A DNA stretch of 53,441 nt from Clostridium sp. AM33-3 (GTDB lineage Bacteria; Bacillota; Clostridia; Lachnospirales; Lachnospiraceae), in NCBI RefSeq assembly GCF_003480315.1, contig NZ_QUIV01000019.1, positions 471 to 53,911 on the forward strand, given 5' to 3'. The stretch's first letter is position 1. Each line of letters begins with the position of its first letter. Below the pieces are notes generated by a model. That model had not been told where the DNA came from. It made no database searches and was given only the letters and a program-made list of their open reading frames with translations. Shown in pieces: positions 18,342 to 26,460 of the stretch. A program made the translations under genes and the position numbers.

Positions 18342-18380
18342 AAACAAAACAGGAGATACGGCACTGCTGCCTTATCTCCT
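18342..18380 (-). terminator. Terminator after rimI
   Basis: AGGAGATA (18373-18380) pairs with TATCTCCT (18351-18358) on the minus strand, with an inner GGCAGCAGTGCC helix. It is followed by G-TTTTGTTT (18342-18350). It ends the tex-to-rimI gene group. Confidence 0.85.
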
Positions 18381-18407
18381 ACATTATAAACAGAAATATT
18401 CACGATT

Positions 18408-18860
18408 TTAAGTGGTAATTCTTTCCGGCAGATCTCGCTTCCACATGATGAGTGCATCCTCTGTCGGGTTATGATAATAGGATTTCCGCACTGCCTCCTG
18501 TATAAAACCGTAGGATTCATACAGATTTCTGGCTGCCGTGTTTCCTTCGCGCACCTCCAGACTCATGGCACAGGCGCCTTCCCGGACAGCATATTCTACC
18601 ATAGCATCCATCATTTTTCTGCCGACACCATAGCGACGACTGTCAGGACGCACGGCAATCCGCTGAACCTCACCTTCTCCGGCAAGGACCCGCAGGTTGC
18701 AGTAGCCAAGGATCCTTTCATCCTGTTCAAACACATAATAGACATCATACGGACTGTGGATCCCGGATTCCAGTATGCGGGCAGACCAGCATTCCGAAAA
18801 GCAGATGCGCTCCAGCTCTGCCACCTCCGGAATATCCCGTTCTTCCATGCGGCGGATCAC
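18408..18860 (-). CDS. rimI: Ribosomal protein S18-alanine N-acetyltransferase RimI
   Basis: RimI is a GNAT enzyme that acetylates the N-terminus of ribosomal protein S18. The 150-residue protein has the acetyl-CoA motif VRPDSRRYGVGRKMMDAM, SLEVREGNTAARNLYESYGF and the closing RKSYYHNPTEDALIMWK, as in RimI. Its start overlaps the end of tsaB by 4 bases, a common pairing in Firmicutes. Confidence 0.92.
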   Translation of the reverse strand: MIRRMEERDIPEVAELERICFSECWSARILESGIHSPYDVYYVFEQDERILGYCNLRVLAGEGEVQRIAVRPDSRRYGVGRKMMDAMVEYAVREGACAMSLEVREGNTAARNLYESYGFIQEAVRKSYYHNPTEDALIMWKRDLPERITT

Positions 18861-19612
18861 TGTGAGTCTCCTGTACCGACACTGTGTCCTGCTGCCAGCT
18901 CGTCCGTCTTCCCCTGGCGTTTTGCTTCTTCCAGTTCGCGCTCCGCCTGGGCTTTGCGCAGATAATCCGGCGCGTGATCCATGGCTGACACAGTCCTGCC
19001 TTCCGCAAAATATACGCTTCCAAGGGCAGCCACACTGGCGCCGCGCTGGCGGTTTACCTGGGCTGGAGCAAAGGAAAACGATACCGTCATCTCCTCACGG
19101 ATGATCTTCTCATTGACCGGCACACCATCTCCCAGAAAGATCACGCGCTCTCCGCGCGCATTCAGCTCCCTGATCAGTTCGTGGATATCCATGCCGCACT
19201 GCGGCTTTACAACCTCAAAAGCCTCTTCATAATGGTAGAGTCCGGTATAGACCTGACCTCTTCTTGCATCCATGACCGGGCAGATGAGTGCAGATGTTCC
19301 ATATAAATTATAAGCCATGGCATCCATGGTCGGAACATGGACCAGCGGCTTCTCCAGCGCAAGTCCAAGACCCTTTGCCGTAGCAGATCCGATGCGCAGG
19401 CCCGTGTAGGAGCCCGGACCGCCTGACACCGCGATCGCATCGACCTCATGAAGATCCAGCTCCAGCATGCGGGTCACCTCATCAATCATGGGAAGCAGCG
19501 TCTGGGAATGGGTCTTTTTAAAATCCACGGTATATTCTGCTGTCACCAGGCCATCGCTCACCACGGCCACAGAAGCCACCAGTGACGCACTTTCTATTCC
19601 AAGTATCTTCAT
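18857..19612 (-). CDS. tsaB: t6A biosynthesis scaffold protein TsaB
   Basis: TsaB is an inactive ASKHA-fold homologue of TsaD that dimerises with it in the t6A complex. The 251-residue protein shows MKILGIESASLVASVAVV, the interface HSQTLLPMIDEV and SGGPGSYTGLRIGSATAKGL. It overlaps tsaE by 4 bases and rimI by 4 bases, so the three are translationally coupled. Confidence 0.95.
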   Translation of the reverse strand: MKILGIESASLVASVAVVSDGLVTAEYTVDFKKTHSQTLLPMIDEVTRMLELDLHEVDAIAVSGGPGSYTGLRIGSATAKGLGLALEKPLVHVPTMDAMAYNLYGTSALICPVMDARRGQVYTGLYHYEEAFEVVKPQCGMDIHELIRELNARGERVIFLGDGVPVNEKIIREEMTVSFSFAPAQVNRQRGASVAALGSVYFAEGRTVSAMDHAPDYLRKAQAERELEEAKRQGKTDELAAGHSVGTGDSQ

Positions 19613-20037
19613 GATAATCCCTCCACCGTTATCTTGCGGTAATCAAATCCCTGCTCCAGGTCTTTTTCAATGCAAATGTGGACAACCTTATCCGGCAGGA
19701 TCTCCAAAATGAGCTGGGACCACTCGATCAGACAGACGCCCTCTCCGTAAAAGCAGTCCTCATAGCCGATCTCGTCCATCTCGCTGATATCGCCGATGCG
19801 ATACACATCAAAATGGTACAGGGGAATCCGTCCGCTGTCGTACTGCTGTACAATCGTAAAGGTCGGACTGTTCACCGGCTCATCAATTCCGAGTCCGGCT
19901 GCAAAGCCCTGGGTAAAAATAGTCTTGCCCACTCCCAGATCGCCGTCCAGGCAATACACCTCTCCCGGCTTTGCCTGTTCCCCCAGGCGTTTCCCCAGGG
20001 CAAAGGTTTCCTGTGGGCTGTTGCTTGTATATTCCAT
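19609..20037 (-). CDS. tsaE: t6A biosynthesis ATPase TsaE
   Basis: TsaE is the small P-loop ATPase that resets the TsaBD complex. The 142-residue protein has Walker A GDLGVGKT (32-39), SPTFTIVQQY, YHFDVYRI and the closing ECLIEW-type segment CLIEWSQLI. It overlaps the upstream membrane-protein gene by one base and tsaB by four. Confidence 0.95.
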   Translation of the reverse strand: MEYTSNSPQETFALGKRLGEQAKPGEVYCLDGDLGVGKTIFTQGFAAGLGIDEPVNSPTFTIVQQYDSGRIPLYHFDVYRIGDISEMDEIGYEDCFYGEGVCLIEWSQLILEILPDKVVHICIEKDLEQGFDYRKITVEGLS

Positions 20038-20594
20038 CAGATTTTCCTCCGTTTTTCTTTCGGGAGATGTGCCGTCACCAATTCCCGGAACGCTTCTTCC
20101 TGATCGCCCAAAGCCGTTTTCGGAATCAGATAGGCATGAACCCGGTCCATATAAAGAATGTACATGGATGGCTTCGCATCCAGCCGTCCCATCTGTTCCC
20201 AGGTAAAATCTGCGGAATTGTCCTCCTGACTAACCGTCAGCTTCTCCTGATCGAACATCAGCCGCATTGGATTTTTTACAGCCGGACGCTTTGCCTGTTT
20301 GCTTGCCTTGAGCCAGAGCAGACATGGCTGCCAGACGGTAAAGATCAATGCACAGACCACAAGCAGGCACCTATATGGAACCGTAGTGGTATTCCAGCGG
20401 AAGATCAGAAGATACAGCGCTGCCAGGGAAAAGAGCCCATTAAAAATTCCCATAAATCCGGCATTCGCATGATACATGGAAAATGCCCACAGATCCTTCG
20501 CCGTAATATGCAAAGTCACATCTACCGTTTTGCCGGTGCAGGCAGTCTCATTGACTTCACTTGCCGCATGTTTCTCGTTTGCCATCGCATTCAC
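20037..20594 (-). CDS. YcxB-like membrane protein
   Basis: The 185-residue protein has a short N-terminal cytoplasmic part, two adjacent membrane helices (about residues 45-62 and 74-92) and a C-terminal soluble domain with SADFTWEQMGRLDAKPSMYILYMDR, the pattern of YcxB-like C-terminal domains. No enzymatic motif is visible and the function is unknown. It lies between tex and tsaE, sharing a TAATG-type junction with tsaE. Confidence 0.75.
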   Translation of the reverse strand: MNAMANEKHAASEVNETACTGKTVDVTLHITAKDLWAFSMYHANAGFMGIFNGLFSLAALYLLIFRWNTTTVPYRCLLVVCALIFTVWQPCLLWLKASKQAKRPAVKNPMRLMFDQEKLTVSQEDNSADFTWEQMGRLDAKPSMYILYMDRVHAYLIPKTALGDQEEAFRELVTAHLPKEKRRKI

Positions 20595-20667
20595 CGTTCC
20601 TTTCCAAACACTGCTTCAGACCGCCGTCTAAGGCATCCTCGCAGAATCCTTTGTTTCATTTTCAATC

Positions 20668-22809
20668 TTACAGCTTCATAGTCAGGCCAATGCGCTTCTT
20701 GTTCAGATCTACGCTTAATACCTTCACCTCTACGATATCACCAACGCTGACTGCCTCAAGCGGATGCTTGATATAGCGGTCTGTCATCTGTGAAATATGG
20801 ACCAGGCCATCCTGATGCACACCGATATCCACAAAGGCACCAAAGTCGATGACATTGCGCACGGTTCCCTTCAGTACCATGCCCGGTGTCAGGTCCTTCA
20901 TCTCAAGGACATCGGTACGCAGGATCGGTTTTTGCATCTCCTCACGGGGATCTCTGGCCGGTTTTTCCAACTCCTTTACAATGTCCTTTAACGTGATCTC
21001 ACCGATGCCAAGCTCCTCTGCAAGACCTTTGCAGCTGCGTACCTTTCTGCCAAGTTCCTTTAAGCCGCCTGCGGCAATATCTTGCGGCCTGCAGCTTACC
21101 TTTTCCAGAAGCTTCTGTACTGCCTCATAGCTTTCCGGATGCACGGAAGTCATATCCAGCGGATTGTCCCCGCCTTTGATGCGCATGAAGCCGGCACACT
21201 GCTCGAATGCCTTCGGGCCAAGCTTTGCTACCTTTAAAAGCTGTCTGCGGTTTGTAAATACGCCGTTCTCCTCGCGATATGCCACAATGTTCTTCGCAAT
21301 GGCCTTGGAGACACCGGAAATGTACTCAAGCAGGGAGGCGGAAGCGGTGTTTAAATCCACGCCCACACGGTTTACGCAATCCTCCACGACGCCCTGCAGG
21401 GTTTCACTTAAGTTTTTCTGGTTCATATCATGCTGATACTGCCCCACGCCGATGGATTTCGGATCAATCTTGACAAGCTCTGCCAGCGGATCCTGCAGTC
21501 TTCTTGCGATAGAAGCTGCGCTTCGCTGCCCTACATCAAAGTTTGGGAACTCCTCGGTAGCCAGCTTGCTGGCAGAATACACAGAGGCTCCTGCCTCGTT
21601 GACAATCACGTACTGAACCTGCTGCGGGATCTCTTTGAGCAGCTCCACGATGATCATCTCAGACTCACGCGAGGCTGTGCCATTTCCGATTGAGATCAGC
21701 GAAATATCATATTTTTTGATCAGATCTTTTACGATTTTCTTGGATTCCTCTACCTTATTCTGCGGTGCAGTCGGGTAAATAACGGTGGTATCAAGCACCT
21801 TACCTGTTACATCCACAACAGCCAGCTTACAGCCGGTACGGAATGCCGGATCCCAGCCCAGCACAACACGGCCTGCAACCGGCGGCTGCATCAGAAGCTG
21901 CTTTAAATTCTTGCCGAATACCTTAATTGCTCCGGCCTCTGCAGTCTCAGTCAGAGCACTGCGGATCTCACGCTCAATCGCCGGCGCAATCAGACGGCGG
22001 TAGCTGTCTGCAGCTACCTCTCTTAAAACCGGTGCGGTATATGGGTTGTCCTGAGTGACGATCTGTTTTTCCAGATAGCGCAGGATATTCTCCTCCGGAG
22101 CCTCTACCTTCACGGTCAGCACCTTTTCTTTTTCACCGCGGTTTAAAGCCAGGACACGGTGACCGGCGCATTTTTTCACCGGTTCCTCGTACTGGTAATA
22201 CATCTCATAAACAGACTCTGCCTTTTCATCTCTGGCCTGGGAACGGAGCATGCCCTGCTCTGTGGTAACCTTTCGGATATAAGTGCGGTAATCTGCCTGG
22301 TCGGAAATGCGCTCCGCAATGATATCCTTTGCTCCGGCAATGGCATCAGCCGCCGTCGGCACCTCCCTGGCTTCCGACACATAGCCTTCTGCAAGCTTCT
22401 CTAACGGTTCCTCCGCCTGCTGCGCAAGGATCAGATCCGCCAATGGCTCCAGGCCACGTTCCTTCGCGATCATGGCGCGGGTTCGGCGCTTTGGACGGTA
22501 TGGACGATAGAGATCTTCCAGAGCTACCATGGTCATGGCCGCCTGAATCTGTTTTTCCAGCTCCGGTGTCAGCTTTTCCTGATCCCGGATGGTAGAAAGC
22601 ACCTGTTCCTTCTTTTCGTCCAGGTTGCGCAGGTAACGCAGACGCTCGTCCAGATTTCGGAGTACCTCATCGTTCAAAGAGCCGGTTGCCTCTTTGCGGT
22701 AACGGGCAATGAACGGAATGGTGTTTCCTTCATCGATCAGCTGGACCGCTGCCTCCACCTGCTTATATCCAATCTGCAGTTCTTCCTGCAATATTTTAAA
22801 AATATCCAT
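20668..22809 (-). CDS. tex: Tex family RNA-binding transcription accessory protein
   Basis: Tex is a conserved nucleic-acid-binding protein similar to eukaryotic Spt6. The 713-residue protein has the N-terminal helical Tex domain, a YqgF/RNase H-like domain beginning GWDPAFRTGCKLAVVD, helix-hairpin-helix repeats (NTASASLLEYISGVSKAIAKNIV) and a C-terminal S1 domain (GMVLKGTVRNVIDFGAFVDIG). It is full length. It probably shares a transcript with the downstream membrane-protein/tsaE/tsaB/rimI genes. Confidence 0.95.
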   Translation of the reverse strand: MDIFKILQEELQIGYKQVEAAVQLIDEGNTIPFIARYRKEATGSLNDEVLRNLDERLRYLRNLDEKKEQVLSTIRDQEKLTPELEKQIQAAMTMVALEDLYRPYRPKRRTRAMIAKERGLEPLADLILAQQAEEPLEKLAEGYVSEAREVPTAADAIAGAKDIIAERISDQADYRTYIRKVTTEQGMLRSQARDEKAESVYEMYYQYEEPVKKCAGHRVLALNRGEKEKVLTVKVEAPEENILRYLEKQIVTQDNPYTAPVLREVAADSYRRLIAPAIEREIRSALTETAEAGAIKVFGKNLKQLLMQPPVAGRVVLGWDPAFRTGCKLAVVDVTGKVLDTTVIYPTAPQNKVEESKKIVKDLIKKYDISLISIGNGTASRESEMIIVELLKEIPQQVQYVIVNEAGASVYSASKLATEEFPNFDVGQRSAASIARRLQDPLAELVKIDPKSIGVGQYQHDMNQKNLSETLQGVVEDCVNRVGVDLNTASASLLEYISGVSKAIAKNIVAYREENGVFTNRRQLLKVAKLGPKAFEQCAGFMRIKGGDNPLDMTSVHPESYEAVQKLLEKVSCRPQDIAAGGLKELGRKVRSCKGLAEELGIGEITLKDIVKELEKPARDPREEMQKPILRTDVLEMKDLTPGMVLKGTVRNVIDFGAFVDIGVHQDGLVHISQMTDRYIKHPLEAVSVGDIVEVKVLSVDLNKKRIGLTMKL

Positions 22810-22967
22810 CTGGTGTAAAACTCCTTTTGTCTTTCTTTAAGCTGTATCTTTCATTATAATCCATAACCAGATGCGGCGCAAGCCATTCAAGATTCTCCCT
22901 TGAGGCTTTTTTGTTTTCGTGTTATGATTAAGAATGTTATTTTATCTCTACCTACGGAGGAATTTAC

Positions 22968-23318
22968 ATGGAACAAAACACCGGCGCCAAACGCCCCTCC
23001 CCCAACAGACTCGCGCGGACCAGCCTTTTTCTCAGCATCTTCGCTATCTTCAGCTGGTTTTATCCGCCGGTTCAGATCATACTCGGAGCTTCTGCGGCTT
23101 TGAGCGCATGGTTTTCCCGGAAAGAGCACCATTTTACCGGTGCCGGAATTGCTGGATTTGTTATTGGAATCTTCTGCATCCTGCTGAGCTTTTTTATCTT
23201 TTTCCAGTATATGCTGGTCTACGAAGTAGCCCGGGATCCAGCCAATGCCGACCTGATCCGTCAGGTATATCACCAGGCTCAGGAAATTCTAAACCGCATG
23301 GGAACGACAGCGCAGTAA
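22968..23318 (+). CDS. DUF4190-like small membrane protein
   Basis: This 116-residue plus-strand protein has two hydrophobic segments (about residues 18-48 and 58-80) separated by SRKEHHFTGAGIAG, the layout of DUF4190 proteins, and a soluble C-terminal tail. A strong site GGAGG lies 8 bases before the ATG. Genes on both sides read the other way, so it is monocistronic and ends at the terminator at 23343-23382. The function is unknown. Confidence 0.82.
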   Translation: MEQNTGAKRPSPNRLARTSLFLSIFAIFSWFYPPVQIILGASAALSAWFSRKEHHFTGAGIAGFVIGIFCILLSFFIFFQYMLVYEVARDPANADLIRQVYHQAQEILNRMGTTAQ

Positions 23319-23342
23319 GCTGTCAGCAACCGTATTTCAGGC

Positions 23343-23382
23343 AAAATGCCAGACAGCATCAAAGGATGCTGCCTGGCATTTT
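23343..23382. terminator. Bidirectional terminator between DUF4190-like gene and hom
   Basis: AATGCCAG-A-CAGCATC pairs with GATGCTG-C-CTGGCATT around an AAAG loop. An A-run precedes the left arm and a T-run follows the right arm. It serves the plus-strand gene ending at 23318 and hom ending at 23406 on the minus strand. Confidence 0.92.
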
Positions 23383-23405
23383 CTATGCTTTCCTCATATT
23401 TCATT

Positions 23406-24632
23406 TTATAACTCTGCGCGGATTCTCTGGCGGATCTTTGCGGTTTTCTCAAAGGCAGCAGCGCAGTCTGCGTATGCTGCTTCACTCATTTCACCGGTCA
23501 GAAGCGCGAATTCATCGGTCAGATTTTCAAGCTTTACAATCCGGCCACCTCCAAATGCAGCGGCTGCGGCCTGCTCCAGCTCTGCCCCATTTCCCTCCAC
23601 ACGCACAAAATAGCGGTGTACGGAAGTTTTCTGGTTTGCGATCGTCAGACGCTCACCGCTCCAGCCGAACGGAACGTTATGGTCCGCATTCTCAACCGCT
23701 TCCATAATATCCGCAATGACAGCGCTTGCGGTCGGGAGCTTTCCGGCTCCGCTTCCGTAGAACATGGAAGTGCCCAGCATGTTGCCCTTTACCAGAATGC
23801 CGTTAAATACATCATTTACGGCATACAGCGGATGATCCTTTCCGATCATGACCGGTGCGACCCATGCGTGAACCTCATTGCCGTCCATGCGGCTAGTTCC
23901 AAACAGCTTCACGGAAGTTCCAAGCTTATCTGCATACTTGAAATCCACATCGGTAATCTTCGTGATGCCCTCAGTACAGATATCCTCATAGTTTACTTCT
24001 TTTCCGGTTGCCATTGCTGTAAGGATCGCGATCTTTCTGCAGGTATCATAGCCCTCTACATCTGCCTCCGGATTGCGTTCTGCATAGCCTAAATCCTGTG
24101 CCTCTTTCAATACAGTCTCAAAGGAAGCACCCTCCTTATCCATCTTAGTCAGGATGAAGTTGGTGGTTCCGTTTAAGATACCGGTAATCTCCAGGATTTT
24201 CTCTCCCTTTAAGCAGCGGTACAGCGGACGGATGATCGGGATACCGCCGCCCACACTGGCCTCAAAAAAGAAGTTTACGTTCTTTTCCCTCGCAATGGCA
24301 AGAAGCTCCGTTCCATAGGCTGCCACCAGCGCCTTGTTGGAGGTTACCACATGCTTGCCGGCTAACAGGCTTGCTTTTACAAACGGATACGACGGGTTCA
24401 GTCCGCCCATGGTCTCTACCACCACGCTGACCTCCGGATCCTGCTCGATCACGGAAAAATCATGTACGATCTTGTCTTCCACCGGGCTTTCCGGAAAGTC
24501 CCGAAGATCCAGAACATACTTAAGAGCCACATCCTGACCACAGCCATTTTTGATCTGCTCTGCGTTCCTGGCCAAAATCTCCGCTACTCCGGAACCAATT
24601 GTGCCATATCCCATGATTGCTACCTGTACCAT
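23406..24632 (-). CDS. hom: Homoserine dehydrogenase
   Basis: Hom reduces aspartate semialdehyde to homoserine for threonine and methionine synthesis. The 408-residue protein has the NAD(P)-binding start MVQVAIMGYGTIGSGVAEIL, the catalytic segment GGGIPIIRPLYRCLKGE, GILNGTTNFILTKM, and a C-terminal ACT-like domain (about residues 335-408) for feedback control. It lies 76 bases downstream of the PheB-type ACT protein gene, which is a common pairing in Firmicutes. Confidence 0.94.
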   Translation of the reverse strand: MVQVAIMGYGTIGSGVAEILARNAEQIKNGCGQDVALKYVLDLRDFPESPVEDKIVHDFSVIEQDPEVSVVVETMGGLNPSYPFVKASLLAGKHVVTSNKALVAAYGTELLAIAREKNVNFFFEASVGGGIPIIRPLYRCLKGEKILEITGILNGTTNFILTKMDKEGASFETVLKEAQDLGYAERNPEADVEGYDTCRKIAILTAMATGKEVNYEDICTEGITKITDVDFKYADKLGTSVKLFGTSRMDGNEVHAWVAPVMIGKDHPLYAVNDVFNGILVKGNMLGTSMFYGSGAGKLPTASAVIADIMEAVENADHNVPFGWSGERLTIANQKTSVHRYFVRVEGNGAELEQAAAAAFGGGRIVKLENLTDEFALLTGEMSEAAYADCAAAFEKTAKIRQRIRAEL

Positions 24633-24708
24633 TGCTCTTTCCTCACTTTTCTCTCTGTTATCGATTCATTTATTCGTATAAACTCCCCAATATCTGCGAA
24701 CTCCGGTG

Positions 24709-25155
24709 CTACTCCCTGGAAACAATCTTTACATAATGGATACCATCCTGTTCTTCGATTTCTTCCACCATCTTGGAAATATTGCCGGTGTTGTCCTTTA
24801 CTTCTACGGACAAGGTCAGGGTTGCCACGCCGTTGACCGGAATACTCTGGTGGATCGTCAGAATATTTGCCTTATAAATCGCTACAATATGGAGCAGGTC
24901 CGAAAGAAGGCCCTGTTCATCATCCATCTGTACCACAAAGGTAACCGTTTTGCCCTTGGTATTGTCGTAAAACGGGAAAATATCCTCTTTATATTTATAA
25001 AAAGAACTGCGGCTGATACCTACACGGTCTGTTGCCTCCTGCACGGTCAGCACACGTTCCGACTCCAGAAGCTTTTTCGCCTCTACCACCTTCAGTAATA
25101 CTTCCGGTACCGCTTTCTGTTTTACCACAAAGTATTTTGTTTTTTCCTCTGGCAT
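24709..25155 (-). CDS. PheB-type ACT domain protein (UPF0735)
   Basis: The 148-residue protein has an N-terminal helix-turn-helix-like part (VLTVQEATDRVGISRSSFYKYKEDIFPFYD) and a C-terminal ACT domain (VTFVVQMDDEQGLLSDLLHIVA). The start is set at 25155 because GGGAGGA lies 7 bases upstream of that ATG; the upstream GTG in frame would place the ribosome site inside the gene. It probably senses an amino acid and may regulate hom, but the ligand is unknown. Confidence 0.88.
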   Translation of the reverse strand: MPEEKTKYFVVKQKAVPEVLLKVVEAKKLLESERVLTVQEATDRVGISRSSFYKYKEDIFPFYDNTKGKTVTFVVQMDDEQGLLSDLLHIVAIYKANILTIHQSIPVNGVATLTLSVEVKDNTGNISKMVEEIEEQDGIHYVKIVSRE

Positions 25156-25222
25156 AATCAATCCTCCCGGCACATTTCATGTTCGTCTATCATGAACATT
25201 TGTGCTCATGTGAGAGATATTA

Positions 25223-25272
25223 GCACAAAAAAAAGCAGAGTGCAAGCTTTTTCTTGCATACACTCTGCTTTT
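25223..25272 (-). terminator. Terminator after prfB
   Basis: On the minus strand AAAAGCAGAGTG (25261-25272) and CACTCTGC (complement at 25235-25242) form a long stem with an inner CAAG/CTTG helix. It is followed by a run of eight T residues. It ends secA-prfB transcription; the A-rich opposite side could also act on the plus strand. Confidence 0.9.
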
Positions 25273-25287
25273 ATAAAGAATTTCAAA

Positions 25288-26425
25288 TTAATCTTCTGCG
25301 GATGCCTTGCGGTCCGGACAGCCCAGACTCAGCCAGCGCAGGTAAGCGCTGATAAACGGATCAAGCCCGCCATCCAGCACATTGGCCACATTTCCGGTTT
25401 CCTCTCCGGTGCGCAGATCCTTGACCATGGTATACGGCTGCAGGACATAAGAGCGGATCTGGTTTCCCCAGCCGATCTCTTTCACATCGCCCCGGATGTC
25501 AGAAAGCTTCTCTGCATTCTCCTGCTGCTTTAACATATACAGCTTTGCCTTTAACATCTGCATGGCCTTATCCTTGTTCTGGAACTGGGAACGCTCATTC
25601 TGGCACTGTACCACGATTCCGGTCGGAATATGGGTGATACGGATCGCAGAGGAGGTCTTGTTGATATGCTGACCACCGGCACCGCTGGAACGATAGGTAT
25701 CGATCCGCAGGTCATCCGGGTTGATCTCCACATCCAGATCTTCTTCAATATCCGGCATAACATCACAGGATACAAAGGACGTCTGACGCTTTCCTGCCGC
25801 ATTGAACGGAGAGATCCGCACCAGGCGGTGCACACCGCGTTCGGACTTTAAGTAGCCGAATGCATTTTCACCATTGATCTGGATGGTAACAGACTTAATG
25901 CCTGCTTCATCGCCGTCCAGGTAGTCCAGGACCTCAGTCTTATAGCCCATCTTGTCCGCCCATCTGCAGTACATACGGTAAAGCATGCTGCACCAGTCAC
26001 AGGATTCGGTACCGCCTGCGCCTGCATTCAGACGCAGGATAGCATTGTATTTGTCATACTCTCCGGACAGCAGCGTCTCCATGCGCAGTTTCTCCAGATT
26101 GCGCTCGAACTCATCCAGCATCTCCTGGATCTCCGGTATCAGGGCAGGATCTTCCTCCTCATAGCCCATCTCGATCATCACCTGGATGTCTTCGTACTGC
26201 TGTTCCAGACCACGGTAAAGATCTACGGTATCCTTCAGGTTCTTTGCCTCCTGCACCAGTTTGGTGGCACGGTCGGCATTGTCCCAGAAGCCTGGCTCCT
26301 CCATGGATTTATCTAACTCATCGATTCGTCTGACCTTGTTATCCAGGTCAAAGTGAATCCCTCACTTCCACTAATGGTTTTTCAAAGGTCGATAATGTGT
26401 ACTTGAACTGATCTAATTCTACCAT
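25288..26425 (-). CDS. prfB: Peptide chain release factor 2, with programmed +1 frameshift
   Basis: RF2 releases peptides at UGA and UAA. Translation starts at the ATG at 26425 (MVELDQFKYTLS) and reaches an in-frame UGA after 25 codons at 26348-26350. Shifting +1 at CUU-UGA-C continues as DLDNKVRRIDELDKSMEE and gives a 378-residue protein. The SPF stop-codon recognition tripeptide falls at about residues 205-207 and the GGQ motif at 250-252. It lies 36 bases after secA. A caller that ignores the shift would start the gene late, at 26304. Confidence 0.95.
26345..26365 (-). other. prfB autoregulatory frameshift site
   Basis: The minus strand reads AGGGAT-TCA-CTT-TGA-C. The slippery CTT precedes the UGA stop, C follows it, and a Shine-Dalgarno-like AGGGA lies a few bases upstream. 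This is the conserved RF2 autoregulation signal: scarce RF2 lets the ribosome pause at UGA and shift forward. Confidence 0.92.
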
Positions 26426-26460
26426 TGTGTCACCTTCTTTCATAATTATATTTCTGAATC

